A DNA stretch of 64,000 bases. Origin: Janthinobacterium saanense. Lineage in GTDB: Bacteria > Pseudomonadota > Gammaproteobacteria > Burkholderiales > Burkholderiaceae_D. Below are positions 1 through 11,229 of this stretch, one piece after another (the stretch's first letter is position 1; every line of letters starts with the position of its first letter). The stretch is taken from NCBI RefSeq assembly GCF_014200675.1, contig NZ_JACHCI010000007.1, forward strand, positions 62,001 to 126,000, in the 5' to 3' direction. The notes beneath the pieces were generated by a model. That model did no database searches, was not told where the DNA came from, and saw nothing but the letters and a program-made list of their open reading frames with translations. The translations under genes and the position numbers were made by a program.

Positions 1-871
1 ACATGCTGCGCGAGCCCGTCTCGATGCCACGCACATTGATATTCTTGTTCATCACCGTGAAGATATCGAAGGGATTGGTTTCTTCCTGCACCACGCCGAT
101 AATCGCCACCGTGCCCTCGAAGGCAACAGCGCGCGTGGCGCGGCGCAGCGAATCGGTCAAGCCCATGTCCAGCACCAGCTGCGCGCCAAGGCCGTTGGTC
201 AGCGCCTGCACCTGCTGATCCCATTCCGGCGTCACGGAAGAATTGATGGCGTCGTCGGCGCCTGCCGCCAGCGCCAGTTTCAGCTTTGCTTCGGTGCGCG
301 ACACAACAATCACGCGCGCTCCCAGCGCCTTGGCGAACTGGATCGCAAACACGGCCACGCCACCGGTGGTCTGCACCACCACCGTATCGCCGGGCTGCAG
401 CGTTTTCACTTCCGCCACCGCATGCCAGGCCGTCAGCGCGGCCACCGGCAGGGTTGCCGCTTGCGCATACGATAAAAAATCGGGGCTGGCCACCAGTTCA
501 TCTTCATGCAGCTGTATCTTTTCAGCCAGCACGCCATCGCGCCCACGACTGCCCAGCGAACCGCTCAAGCCTTCTGCCGTCAAGGGACCATCGAGCCAGT
601 TTGGCAGCACGGTGGTATTGACCCTGTCCCCCACCTTGAAACGGCTCACGCCTGCGCCCACCGCTTCCACCACACCCGCCGCATCGCTGAAGGGAATGCG
701 GCCTTCGACGGGCGGGCGGAAGCGGTTGCCTTTGACAAAATAGACATCCCTGAAATTGAGGGCAATCGCCCGCACGGTCACCAGCACATCCTGCGCACCG
801 AGCGGCAGCGGTGCTTGCTGTTGGCGCAGCAACTGGCCCTGGCCATCGGTGCGATAAATCGTGTAAGTCAT
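1..871 (-). CDS. Zinc-independent MDR-family NAD(P)-dependent alcohol dehydrogenase / quinone oxidoreductase (3' end outside window)
   Basis: The minus strand reads open from ATG at 871-869 to the window edge, about 290 residues. It starts MTYTIYRTDGQG and has a GroES-like N-terminal half (GNRFRPPVEGRIPFSDAAGVV) followed by a Rossmann half with the nucleotide-binding stretch QTTGGVAVFAIQFAKALGA. The structural and catalytic Cys ligands of zinc alcohol dehydrogenases are not seen, which favours a zinc-free quinone-oxidoreductase-type member of the medium-chain dehydrogenase/reductase family. A GGAG ribosome site lies 5 nt before the ATG. The gene is divergent from a LysR regulator, which probably controls it. 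The substrate cannot be deduced. Confidence 0.85.
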   Translation of the reverse strand, partial: MTYTIYRTDGQGQLLRQQQAPLPLGAQDVLVTVRAIALNFRDVYFVKGNRFRPPVEGRIPFSDAAGVVEAVGAGVSRFKVGDRVNTTVLPNWLDGPLTAEGLSGSLGSRGRDGVLAEKIQLHEDELVASPDFLSYAQAATLPVAALTAWHAVAEVKTLQPGDTVVVQTTGGVAVFAIQFAKALGARVIVVSRTEAKLKLALAAGADDAINSSVTPEWDQQVQALTNGLGAQLVLDMGLTDSLRRATRAVAFEGTVAIIGVVQEETNPFDIFTVMNKNINVRGIETGSRSM

Positions 872-920
872 AGCGGCTCCAGAAGAATTTTCAGGAAGCC
901 AGTATCGGCCTGCGCTCAGG

Positions 921-962
921 GATTAACAATCAGCTTAAAATGCAAAGGTTTATTGCACCAAT
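921..962. promoter_or_regulatory. Candidate LysR-type operator pair between divergent genes
   Basis: The 109-bp divergent spacer contains two short dyads of the same 4-3-4 design: GATT-AAC-AATC at 921-931 and ATTG-CAC-CAAT at 952-962. Their centres are 31 bp apart, about three helical turns, so both would lie on the same DNA face. This suits a LysR tetramer binding between its own gene and the divergent target. The arms are short and could be chance. Confidence 0.35.
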
Positions 963-980
963 CGCAAAAGTGGAGCTCAA

Positions 981-3505
<2,525 letters not shown>

Positions 3506-3610
3506 TTAACTCCATATGGTAGCGCATGGCAGGCGGCACGCAAAGCGTTGTACGCGTGCCACGGTGCGCCAGACCGCTTAGCAAGATCACAAAAATCATT
3601 GCACTTACTT

Positions 3611-3633
3611 TATAATGAGAATCATTCTCATAT
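3611..3633 (+). promoter_or_regulatory. Fur box overlapping a -10 element in front of fecI
   Basis: A perfect -10 hexamer TATAAT (3611-3616) is overlapped by a perfect palindrome: ATGAGAAT (3615-3622), one central base, ATTCTCAT (3624-3631). This is the classic Fur-box design and would block RNA polymerase when iron is plentiful. No good -35 is visible. The same -10/Fur geometry recurs at 7956-7977. Confidence 0.85.
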
Positions 3634-4182
3634 GTGGCAAGCCAGGTTGCCTCACACCAACATCCGGACGCCGTGCTTGCCCACTATTACCAAGAATTGC
3701 TGAACTTCTGCTGGCGCAGCTTGCGCAACCGCGAGGCCGCTGCCGACCTGGTACAGGAGAGCTATCTGCGCGTGCTGGGCGTGCAGCACAATTCAGAACT
3801 GGGCGAGCAGGCCGTGCGCGAGCCGCGTGCCCTGTTGTACCACACGGCGCGCAACCTGATCATCGACAAGCACCGCCGCGCCGCACTGCGCCAGCACGAC
3901 GCGCTCGACGCCTTGCCGGAAACCGCCCACCCGTCCGCCCCGCAGCATCTGCAACCGGAACAAGCCCTGGAAGGCAGCCAGGACTGGCGCGCCTGCGTGG
4001 ACGCCATCGATGCGCTGCCACCACGCTGCCGCGACGCTTTCGTGCTGCACATCTTCGAGGAATTGCCGCATGCGCAGATCGCCGCGCGCATGGGCATTTC
4101 CGTGAGCATGGTGGAAAAACACATCGCGCGCGGCATGCTCAGCTGCCAGAAGCAATTGCAATCGCTGCGGGTACCGGCATAA
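3634..4182 (+). CDS. FecI-type ECF sigma factor (first set)
   Basis: The 182-residue iron-starvation ECF sigma factor has region 2 (HYYQELLNFCWRSLRNREAAADLVQESYLRVLG) and region 4 (LPPRCRDAFVLHIFEELPHAQIAARMGISVSMVEKHI). In such systems it transcribes the receptor operon after a signal from receptor and FecR. The start is uncertain: GTG at 3634 directly abuts the Fur box, so with a start site about 7 nt after the TATAAT almost no leader would remain. GTG at 3673 is an in-frame alternative that trims 13 residues. Its stop overlaps the next gene's ATG by one base. Confidence 0.92.
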   Translation: MASQVASHQHPDAVLAHYYQELLNFCWRSLRNREAAADLVQESYLRVLGVQHNSELGEQAVREPRALLYHTARNLIIDKHRRAALRQHDALDALPETAHPSAPQHLQPEQALEGSQDWRACVDAIDALPPRCRDAFVLHIFEELPHAQIAARMGISVSMVEKHIARGMLSCQKQLQSLRVPA

Positions 4183-5291
4183 TGCGGCCCATGCAACAAC
4201 CACCATCAGACCACGATTTCGGCCCGTCCGCGCAGGACGAAGCGGCCTTGCGCGCGCACGCCAGCGATGCCACACAAGATCCAGTGACTTTGGCGGCCGC
4301 CACCTGGTTCAGCCGCCGCCAGCAGCTGGACGCCGGCGAGCTGGCAGCCTTCGAAACCTGGCTGGCGCAGGACGCCGCCCATGGCCGCGCCTACGCGGCC
4401 ATGCAAGACACGTACAGCCAAGTGCGCCAGATTCCGCCCGAGATCGCCGCCCGCTGGAAAGTGGCGCCAGCAACAGCGGTATCGGCTCCACGCCGCCACT
4501 GGCTGCGCGCCTGGCCCTACGCGGCGGCGGCCATGCTGGCGCTCAGCGTGGGCGTGGGCGGCTATGAATGGTCGCAGCAGCAAGCCAGCTTCACGCAATC
4601 GTACGCCACGCAGCGGGGCCAGCGCCTGGCTGTCAATCTGCCCGATGGCAGCAGCTTGCTGCTCGACACGTCCACGCGCCTGAACGTCAGCCTGTATCCG
4701 CGCAAGCGCGAAGTGCAGTTGCTGCAGGGCGAAGCCATGTTCCAGGTGCAAGCGAAACAGGGCCAGCCTTTCGACGTGTTCAGTGGGCCGCTGAGGGTCA
4801 CGGTGGTGGGCACGCAATTTTCCGTCCGCAATACCTTGCCCTACGATGGCAAGCTGAGCGTGGCCGTGCAGCAAGGCCATGTGCGCGTGGCGGGTGAAAG
4901 CCACAGCCAGGTCGAGCTGCTGGCCGGCCAGGGCGTGCAAGCCGATGCTGCGGGACAGTTATCCAGCATCTCGAACCTGCCACCCGATAGCGTGGCGCCG
5001 TGGCGCAACGGCCGCGTCACGGTCGACAATCTGCCGCTAGGCCAGGTACTGGCCGAATTCGAGCGCTATGGCGACACGGGCCTGGTGCTGCGCGACCCGG
5101 CTGTCGCCCGCCTGCACATAGGCGGCAGTTTCAGCCTGACGCAGCTGGACGGCTTCGCCGCCGCCCTGCCCCATCTGCTGCCCGTGCAAGTAGTGCGCAG
5201 CAACGGCCGCAGCGAAATCCGTCTGGCGCCCAAAGTGCAAGACCAGCGCCCCTCGGCTCAGCTAGCTGCACCGCTACCCACTCCACGATAA
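4182..5291 (+). CDS. FecR-family anti-sigma / sigma regulator (first set)
   Basis: The 369-residue inner-membrane regulator has an N-terminal cytoplasmic DUF4880-like region (AAATWFSRRQQLDAGELAAFETWL), one membrane helix near residues 105-123 (WPYAAAAMLALSVGVGGY), then the periplasmic FecR domain (LAVNLPDGSSLLLDTSTRLNVSLYP cut to its core motif PDGSSLLLDTSTRLNV). FecR reads receptor occupancy through the receptor's STN domain and releases or activates the cognate FecI. The ATG at 4182 overlaps the sigma-factor stop (TAATG), so the pair is translationally coupled. A second in-frame ATG lies at 4191. Confidence 0.92.
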   Translation: MRPMQQPPSDHDFGPSAQDEAALRAHASDATQDPVTLAAATWFSRRQQLDAGELAAFETWLAQDAAHGRAYAAMQDTYSQVRQIPPEIAARWKVAPATAVSAPRRHWLRAWPYAAAAMLALSVGVGGYEWSQQQASFTQSYATQRGQRLAVNLPDGSSLLLDTSTRLNVSLYPRKREVQLLQGEAMFQVQAKQGQPFDVFSGPLRVTVVGTQFSVRNTLPYDGKLSVAVQQGHVRVAGESHSQVELLAGQGVQADAAGQLSSISNLPPDSVAPWRNGRVTVDNLPLGQVLAEFERYGDTGLVLRDPAVARLHIGGSFSLTQLDGFAAALPHLLPVQVVRSNGRSEIRLAPKVQDQRPSAQLAAPLPTPR

Positions 5292-5302
5292 ATCTTTTTG
5301 CA

Positions 5303-5321
5303 AATAAATCTCATTCTCAGG
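5303..5321 (+). promoter_or_regulatory. Possible degenerate Fur site before the receptor gene
   Basis: The stretch contains CATTCTCA, the right arm of the Fur boxes elsewhere in this window, preceded by an A/T-rich, poorly matching left arm (AAATAAAT). It lies in the 106-bp gap between fecR and the receptor start. It may be a weak Fur site or a relic. Confidence 0.35.
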
Positions 5322-5397
5322 TGAGGATGAGGCCGCCTTGTGCGTCTACCTGGTTAATCAATGCTTTTTAAAAATGAATTAACCTGGAGAATGCATC

Positions 5398-7821
5398 ATG
5401 TGGCAAGCCCGTTTCAAACCTGCACCGATCGCCCTGGCCGCCATGCTGGCGCTGGGAACGATCAGCCTGGCGCAGGCGCAATCCTTACCCTCCGTCAAAC
5501 TGAGCATCGCAGCCCAGCCACTGGGATCGGCCCTGAATGAACTGGCGCGCCAGGCTGGCGTGCAACTGCTGTTTTCGCCCGAACTGGTGGCCGGTAAAAC
5601 CGCGCCTGCCGTCAATGGCAGCCTGAGCCTGCACGATGGCCTGGACCGCCTGCTGGCCGGCAGCGGACTGCAAGCCGTGGTCGAAAACGGCACCGTCACC
5701 ATCAAGGCGGCGCCCAAGGTTTCCCATGAGACGGCCACCCTGTCGGAAATCACCGTCAGCGCCTATGGCGAGCGCACGGCCACCAGCGATGGCACGGGCA
5801 ATTATGCGACGCGCGCCGTGACCCTGGCCGGCGCCGAACGCTCGCTGCGTGAAACGCCGCAATCGGTATCCGTCGTCACGCGCCAGCAAATGGACGACAA
5901 GAATTTGTTCACCCTGGACCAGGTGCTGGAACAAAGCACAGGCCTGACGCGCATGAACCGCAGCTTCGGCTCGCACGAATTCCTCTCGCGCGGCAATGCA
6001 CTGTCCTACCTGGTCGACGGCATGCCGGGCGTGGCCGACAACTCCACCGGCTGGCTGATACCCGACATGGCCGTCTACGACCGGGTGGAAATCCTGCGCG
6101 GCTCGGCCGGCCTGATCGTCGGCGCCGGCACGCCGGGCGGCGTGGCCAATCTGGTGCGCAAGCGCCCGCGCGCCGAAGCCCATGCCGACGTCACCGTCAC
6201 GGCCGGCAGCTGGAACCAGCGCCGCGTGGAAGTCGATGCCGGCACGCCCTTGAATGAGGCCGGCACAGTGCGCGGCCGCGCGCTGGTCGCCTATGAAGAC
6301 CGTGGCTATTTCTTTGACGCCGCCCACAGCCGCATGCCCCTGTTCTACGGCATTATCGAAGCGGACCTCGATGCAGCGACCACCGTGCGCGCAGGCGCGC
6401 GCCACCAGCACACGGTGACCGACGGCTACTGGCTGTTTGGCCTGCCCCGCTACAGCGATGGCGCGACTTTGCCGGTGCGCCGCTCCACCTCGCTGGCGCA
6501 GGACTGGAACCGCCACGACGCCACCATTGCCGAACTGTTCGCCGACCTGGAACACCGCTTTGCCGGCGACTGGAAAGCCAGGTTCGCCATCAACCGCACC
6601 CTGGGCGACTTTGACCAGCAGGCAGCCATCGTGCGCGGCAGCATCGACCCCGCCACACAGCAAGGCGCCCGGCTCTATACGGTCAATTACCGCAAGCAGG
6701 ACATCGTCACCACGGGCCTGGACGCCAACGTGGGCGGCAGTTTCCAGGCCTGGGGCGGCAAGCATGAATTACTGTTCGGCCTGAACGCCTCGCGCGCCGT
6801 CACCAATGACCATTCGGCATCGACTTCTCCCGGCCTGCCATTTGACGTGTTTAACCCAAACAATGCGCTGATCCCGCAACCCGTTCATCCAGCCTGGAGC
6901 TCGCTGCCGCATGTGACAGAACAGAATTACGGCGCCTACGCCAGCACGCGCTGGGAATTGCAGCAGGACCTGCATCTGCTGCTGGGCGGGCGTTTGAGCT
7001 GGTTCGACAAGAACACCACCGGCCAGCTCGATACCGACCCGGTCAGCCGCTACAAGGAAAGCGCCGAGTTCACGCCGTATGCGGGCGCAGTCTATGACCT
7101 CGACCGGCGCTGGTCCGTGTACGGCAGCTACGCCAGCATCTTCAAGCCGCAAAGCCTGTACTACACCCTGGGTGGACAAACATTGAAACCGGTGGTGGGC
7201 GACACCTATGAAGCCGGCGTCAAAGGCGAACTGTATGACGGCCGTCTGAACGTGGCGCTGGCCGCCTTCCGCATCAACAAGCGCGACATGGCCGTGTACG
7301 ACCAGGCGTCCGACGACAGCTGTTTGAAGTGGGATATCTCGGGCAGCTGCTATGTGAATGGCCGGCCGATCCGCAGCACCGGCATCGATGCGGACGTCAG
7401 CGGCGAAATCCTGCCGGGCTGGCAGCTGTCGTCGGGCTACACCTATAACGTGACGCGCGCCGAAGGCGATGAAACGCCGCCGTCCGTCACGCCCAAGCAC
7501 ATGCTGCGCGTGTCGACCAGCTACCGCCTGCCCGGCGCGTGGAACCACTGGACCATCGGCGGCGGCGTCTCGGCGCAAAGCGGCTATCGCTACCAGGCGG
7601 ACGACAATCCCGACATCGGCTTTCGCAATGGCGGGCGCACCGTGTGGGATGCGCGCGCTTCCTACGTGTTCAACAAGAACTGGACGGCCAACCTGAGTAT
7701 TGCCAACCTGACCGATAAAACCTATTGGGCCGCCACCGGCGAACTGCGCCGCGGTAACTACTTCGGCGAACCGCGCAACATCATCCTGAGCCTGCGCTAC
7801 ACACCCACGCTGGGCCATTAA
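5398..7821 (+). CDS. TonB-dependent siderophore receptor with STN signalling domain (first set)
   Basis: The 807-residue outer-membrane receptor has a signal peptide (ending about ISLAQAQ, residue 27), a secretin/TonB N-terminal STN domain (about 33-85) for surface signalling, a TonB-box-like LSEITVSA near 117, a plug (SLRETPQSVSVVTRQQMDD onward) and a 22-strand barrel. The plug matches the FhuA/FpvA-type siderophore receptor family. The C-terminus ends SLRYTPTLGH rather than the usual terminal Phe. GGAG lies 9 nt before the ATG. Together with the preceding fecI-fecR it forms a complete cell-surface-signalling set. The ligand is unknown; a ferric siderophore is likely. Confidence 0.94.
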   Translation: MWQARFKPAPIALAAMLALGTISLAQAQSLPSVKLSIAAQPLGSALNELARQAGVQLLFSPELVAGKTAPAVNGSLSLHDGLDRLLAGSGLQAVVENGTVTIKAAPKVSHETATLSEITVSAYGERTATSDGTGNYATRAVTLAGAERSLRETPQSVSVVTRQQMDDKNLFTLDQVLEQSTGLTRMNRSFGSHEFLSRGNALSYLVDGMPGVADNSTGWLIPDMAVYDRVEILRGSAGLIVGAGTPGGVANLVRKRPRAEAHADVTVTAGSWNQRRVEVDAGTPLNEAGTVRGRALVAYEDRGYFFDAAHSRMPLFYGIIEADLDAATTVRAGARHQHTVTDGYWLFGLPRYSDGATLPVRRSTSLAQDWNRHDATIAELFADLEHRFAGDWKARFAINRTLGDFDQQAAIVRGSIDPATQQGARLYTVNYRKQDIVTTGLDANVGGSFQAWGGKHELLFGLNASRAVTNDHSASTSPGLPFDVFNPNNALIPQPVHPAWSSLPHVTEQNYGAYASTRWELQQDLHLLLGGRLSWFDKNTTGQLDTDPVSRYKESAEFTPYAGAVYDLDRRWSVYGSYASIFKPQSLYYTLGGQTLKPVVGDTYEAGVKGELYDGRLNVALAAFRINKRDMAVYDQASDDSCLKWDISGSCYVNGRPIRSTGIDADVSGEILPGWQLSSGYTYNVTRAEGDETPPSVTPKHMLRVSTSYRLPGAWNHWTIGGGVSAQSGYRYQADDNPDIGFRNGGRTVWDARASYVFNKNWTANLSIANLTDKTYWAATGELRRGNYFGEPRNIILSLRYTPTLGH

Positions 7822-7842
7822 AAACCGCCTTGTCAGTCCGTT

Positions 7843-7876
7843 GCCCCTGTCCCTCGCCATGCGCAGGGACAGGGGC
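7843..7876 (+). terminator. Stem-loop after the first receptor gene
   Basis: A perfect 12-bp inverted repeat, GCCCCTGTCCCT (7843-7854) and AGGGACAGGGGC (7865-7876), with a 10-nt loop, begins 22 nt after the receptor stop. There is no U-tract, so it is either a factor-assisted terminator or an mRNA-stabilising hairpin. Confidence 0.6.
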
Positions 7877-7955
7877 ATTCCCTCCTTCCTGTTCCTGTAC
7901 GACTATCCTGCTGCGCCAGGATGGGGCGGCACTTGCCCTTTTCACATCGATAAAA

Positions 7956-7977
7956 TATAATAAGAATCGTTCTCATT
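7956..7977 (+). promoter_or_regulatory. Fur box overlapping a -10 element in front of the second iron operon
   Basis: A perfect TATAAT (7956-7961) is overlapped by the Fur palindrome AATAAGAAT (7959-7967), one central C, GTTCTCATT (7969-7977). It lies about 180 bp before the first gene of the operon (8158). The remainder of the 336-bp gap holds the hairpin at 7843 and no convincing gene. Confidence 0.82.
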
Positions 7978-8157
7978 CGCAATGAGTGGCCGACGAGCGC
8001 CGACTAAACTGCGCAGTGACGACTGATTGCGCCAGCCAGGCCTACGCGCCAAGCAAGCTTCCCACGATACAAACGCTCTGCCGCAAGATGCCAGGCTGCC
8101 GCCCCACGGAGCGGCGGCCATTCTTTGATCACCATGACAAGAAATAAGGGACTCACC

Positions 8158-8904
8158 ATGCAACTGACTTCCATCGCCCGCCTCGGCGCCATCACCGCCA
8201 CCATGCTGGCCAGCGCACTGTTCTGCGGCACGGCCAGCGCCCACCAGATCTGGCTGGAACAAAATGACAAGGTAGCCAGCGTTTATTTCGGTGAATTCGG
8301 CGACAACCTGCGCGAAGCCTCGCCTGGCCTGCTGGACAAGTTCACGCTGCAAAACGCCGGCCTGGTGACGGCCAAGGGCACGCAGCCCCTGCAGGCCAGC
8401 AAGACCGCAAACGCGTTTGCCCTGAACGGCAGAGTGGCCGCCGGCGAGAGCATCATCGTCGAAGAAAACAGCTATCCATCGTGGGAAGAAAAAAAGGACG
8501 GCCAGGTCACGCGCGCCATCTGGATCCCGGCGGCGCGGCTGATCTCCGGCCACCAGGCGCAAACACCGGCGCTGACCCTGGACCTGGTGCCGACCGGACA
8601 AGCGGGCCAGTTCCAGGTCAGCTACCAAGGCAAGCCACTGCCGCAGGCCAAGGTCAACGCCGTGGTGCAATCGGGCTGGGCCAAGGAAGCCTACAGCGAT
8701 GAACAAGGCCTGGTCAGCTTCCCCCTGCCATGGAAGGGCACGTATGTGCTGGAAGTGCACCATGAAGACAAGACGGGCGGCCAGCGCAATGGCGAGGCCT
8801 ATGCCAAGGCCGTGCTTGTCACCACCCTGAGCCTGGTGCAGCCGCAAGGCGTAGCGCCCATGCCGGCGCCGCCAGCCGCAGCGCCCAGCAAGGACCACGG
8901 CTAA
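8158..8904 (+). CDS. Periplasmic DUF4198-like protein of an iron-uptake operon
   Basis: The 248-residue secreted protein has a signal peptide ending GTASA, then AHQIWLEQNDKVASVYFGEFGDN, the N-terminal pattern of DUF4198 proteins, which are often tied to metal uptake. It ends in a short Ala/Pro tail. ATG at 8158 is preferred because it follows AGGGACT and gives an immediate signal peptide; an upstream ATG at 8125 would add 11 residues. It heads a Fur-controlled run with DUF3649, PepSY and DUF3325 genes. A role in periplasmic handling of iron or its carrier is inferred from context only. Confidence 0.75.
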   Translation: MQLTSIARLGAITATMLASALFCGTASAHQIWLEQNDKVASVYFGEFGDNLREASPGLLDKFTLQNAGLVTAKGTQPLQASKTANAFALNGRVAAGESIIVEENSYPSWEEKKDGQVTRAIWIPAARLISGHQAQTPALTLDLVPTGQAGQFQVSYQGKPLPQAKVNAVVQSGWAKEAYSDEQGLVSFPLPWKGTYVLEVHHEDKTGGQRNGEAYAKAVLVTTLSLVQPQGVAPMPAPPAAAPSKDHG

Positions 8905-8906
8905 TC

Positions 8907-9245
8907 ATGCAGGCATCCGCCATCACTGAAAACATGCCACGCCTGCGGCTGTCCGCCGCCGCGATCTACCGCCTCGGCGTGGCCTCGCGCAGCATCGCGG
9001 CCATCGCCGGCGGCTATGTGCTGGCGGCGCTGGTCACCATGCTGCTGTCGGTTTGCCTGCCCATGGCGCGCGCCGAAGCCGTCATGACGGCCACCCTGCT
9101 GTCGTTTGCCATTTACACCTGCGCCGTGCTCTGGGTCTTCGCCACCGGCAGCGCCCTGCGCGCCTGGCTGGGCCTGTTGATACCGGGCGCCGTCATCGCC
9201 GCCATCCTGCAATGGATGGGCGCCTTGTCCTGGAGTCTCGCATGA
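8907..9245 (+). CDS. DUF3649 small inner-membrane protein (iron-uptake associated)
   Basis: The 112-residue protein has three hydrophobic helices (about residues 30-55, 62-82 and 86-108). The segments SRSIAAIAGGYVLAALVTMLL and PMARAEAVMTATLLSFAIYTCAVLWVF match the DUF3649 pattern. It starts 2 nt after the preceding stop, and its TGA overlaps the next gene's ATG. In Proteobacteria this family travels with DUF3325 and PepSY-TM proteins in siderophore-uptake operons. Its molecular role is unknown. Confidence 0.82.
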   Translation: MQASAITENMPRLRLSAAAIYRLGVASRSIAAIAGGYVLAALVTMLLSVCLPMARAEAVMTATLLSFAIYTCAVLWVFATGSALRAWLGLLIPGAVIAAILQWMGALSWSLA

Positions 9246-10867
9246 AAGAAGGTTTTCGCCAGTCGATGGCATGGCTGCATACCTGGTCTGGCTTGTTAGT
9301 CTGCTGGATCCTGCTGCTGGTATTTTGCGCCGGCACGGCCAGCTACTACCGCAATGAAATCACCCTCTGGATGCAGCCCGAACTGCACGGCGCGGCCGCC
9401 AGCAAGGTCGCCACCGAAGACGCGGCCACGGCCGCGCAGCAAGCGATGCAAGAGCGTGCCGAAGGCGCGCCGCGCTGGTTCATCAGCCTGCCCGGCGAGC
9501 GCACGCCCGCCACGCAGCTGGGCTGGAGCAAGCCGTCGAAACCCGGTGAAAAAAAGCGCGGACGGCGCGGCAACTTCCACAGCGAAATGGCCGACCCGGC
9601 CACCGGCGAAGTATTGTCCAAGCCGCGCGACACACGCGGTGGCGAATTCCTGTACCGCCTGCATTTCGACCTGCACTATATGCCGGCCATCTGGGCCCGC
9701 TGGATCGTGGGCTTTTGCGCCATGTTCATGCTCGTGTCCATCATTAGCGGCATCGTCACCCACAAGCGCATTTTCAAGGATTTGTTTACCTTCCGGCCCA
9801 GGAAAGGCCAGCGTTCGTGGCTGGACGCGCACAATGTGACGGCCGTGCTGGCCCTGCCTTATCACCTGATGATCACTTACACGGGGCTGGTCACCTTGAT
9901 GTTCCTGTACATGCCATCGGGCGCCACGGCTGCCTACAAGGGCGACCAGGACACCTTTTTTGCCGAAGCCTTCCCCGGCGGCTCCAACGACCGCAAGGTG
10001 AGCGGCGTGGCTGCGCCCCTGACGCCGTTCGCGCCGCTGGTGCGCCAGGCCGAACAGCACTGGGGTAGCAAGGTTGAACGCATCTCCGTCAACCATCCGG
10101 GCGACGCCAACGCCATCATCACCTTGTCACGCGCAGCTGGCCGCGACATGTCGTCGAAGCAGCCGTCGATGGACTTCGATGGCGTCAGCGGCAAGCTGCT
10201 GTCGACCAATGGCGACGAGCTGCCCGGCGCCTCGGCCACGCATGGCGTGATGTATGGCTTGCACATCGCCCATTTCGGCGGACCGCTGCTGCGCGCGCTG
10301 TTCTTCCTGTCCGGCCTGGCCGGCTGCGCCATGGTTGCCACCGGCGCCTTGCTGTGGGCCGTCAAGACGCGCCAGAAGCAGGCCAAGGCGCTGGCCGCCG
10401 GCAAGCGCCCCAGCTTCGGCCTGCGCCTGGTGGAAGCGCTCAATATCGGCGCCATCGCCGGCATCCCGATCGCCTTTGGCGCCTACTTCTGGGCCAACCG
10501 CTTGCTGACGGCCGGCATGGAAAACCGTCCGCAAGAGGAAATCGCCTGCTTCTTCGGCGCCTGGGCCCTGGCCGCCATCGTGGCCCAGCTGCGGCCATCG
10601 CGGGCCATGTGGCGCATCGAGCTGGCAGCCGGCGCCTTTTTATTCTGCGCGCTGCCCGTACTGAACGTGCTGACGACCGAATCGCACCTGGGCGTGACCT
10701 TGTTCATGGGCCGCGGCCCCGCTTCCGTGGCGGCCTTCGACCTGGTGGTGCTGGTGCTGGGCCTGGGCCTGGCGTATGCGGCCTACACACTGAAACCCTT
10801 GCCGGCCAAGGCGGTCAAGGCAGCGTCTGCCGCCAAGCCGGCGGCGCCAGCGATGGAGGCCGCATGA
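9242..10867 (+). CDS. PepSY-associated TM-helix protein, putative ferric-siderophore reductase
   Basis: The 541-residue inner-membrane protein begins MKEGFRQSMAWLHTWSGLLVCWILLLVF, the N-terminal PepSY_TM signature with a conserved His after the first basic patch. A large periplasmic loop follows, then helices near residues 155-180, 205-230, 350-375 and four more toward the C-terminus. Conserved His residues (RLHFDLHYMPAIW, DAHNVTAVLALPYHLMI, HIAHFGG) could bind haem, as in reductases of the PiuB/FoxB type. It overlaps both neighbours by ATGA. Reduction of imported ferric siderophore at the inner membrane is the likely job, inferred from family and context. Confidence 0.85.
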   Translation: MKEGFRQSMAWLHTWSGLLVCWILLLVFCAGTASYYRNEITLWMQPELHGAAASKVATEDAATAAQQAMQERAEGAPRWFISLPGERTPATQLGWSKPSKPGEKKRGRRGNFHSEMADPATGEVLSKPRDTRGGEFLYRLHFDLHYMPAIWARWIVGFCAMFMLVSIISGIVTHKRIFKDLFTFRPRKGQRSWLDAHNVTAVLALPYHLMITYTGLVTLMFLYMPSGATAAYKGDQDTFFAEAFPGGSNDRKVSGVAAPLTPFAPLVRQAEQHWGSKVERISVNHPGDANAIITLSRAAGRDMSSKQPSMDFDGVSGKLLSTNGDELPGASATHGVMYGLHIAHFGGPLLRALFFLSGLAGCAMVATGALLWAVKTRQKQAKALAAGKRPSFGLRLVEALNIGAIAGIPIAFGAYFWANRLLTAGMENRPQEEIACFFGAWALAAIVAQLRPSRAMWRIELAAGAFLFCALPVLNVLTTESHLGVTLFMGRGPASVAAFDLVVLVLGLGLAYAAYTLKPLPAKAVKAASAAKPAAPAMEAA

Positions 10868-11220
10868 CGGAGCTACTGGCAAACTTCCTGGTCTTTGCGC
10901 TGTGCTACGCGGGCCTATCTTGTTTGTGCCTGGCGATGGACCGCCATTACGCCGACCTGCATGGGCGCGGCGCAGAACCGCCGCCGCAGCTGCGCCGCCG
11001 CCTGCAGTGGGGCGGCTGGGCCGCGCTGGCCATCGGCCTGGCCTGGGCCATGCATCTGGCCGGTTTCGGCTACGGACTGGTGTCGTGGGCAGGCAGCCTG
11101 ACCGGCTGCGGCCTGCTCCTGATCTGGCTGCTGCCATATGCGCCGCAGCAAGCCATGCGCCTGGCGCGTGTCATCGGCGCCACAGCCCTGCTGGCCGCCG
11201 TGCTGCTGGCCGTGCGGTAA
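10864..11220 (+). CDS. DUF3325 small membrane protein
   Basis: The 118-residue protein has three predicted membrane helices: about 5-24, 45-68 and 70-115 with a break. The motif LCLAMDRHYADLHGRG after the first helix is typical of DUF3325, a family found almost only beside PepSY-TM genes in iron-uptake operons. The ATG overlaps the PepSY gene's TGA. A role as accessory subunit of the reductase is inferred. Confidence 0.83.
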   Translation: MTELLANFLVFALCYAGLSCLCLAMDRHYADLHGRGAEPPPQLRRRLQWGGWAALAIGLAWAMHLAGFGYGLVSWAGSLTGCGLLLIWLLPYAPQQAMRLARVIGATALLAAVLLAVR

Positions 11221-11229
11221 GGAGCGACC

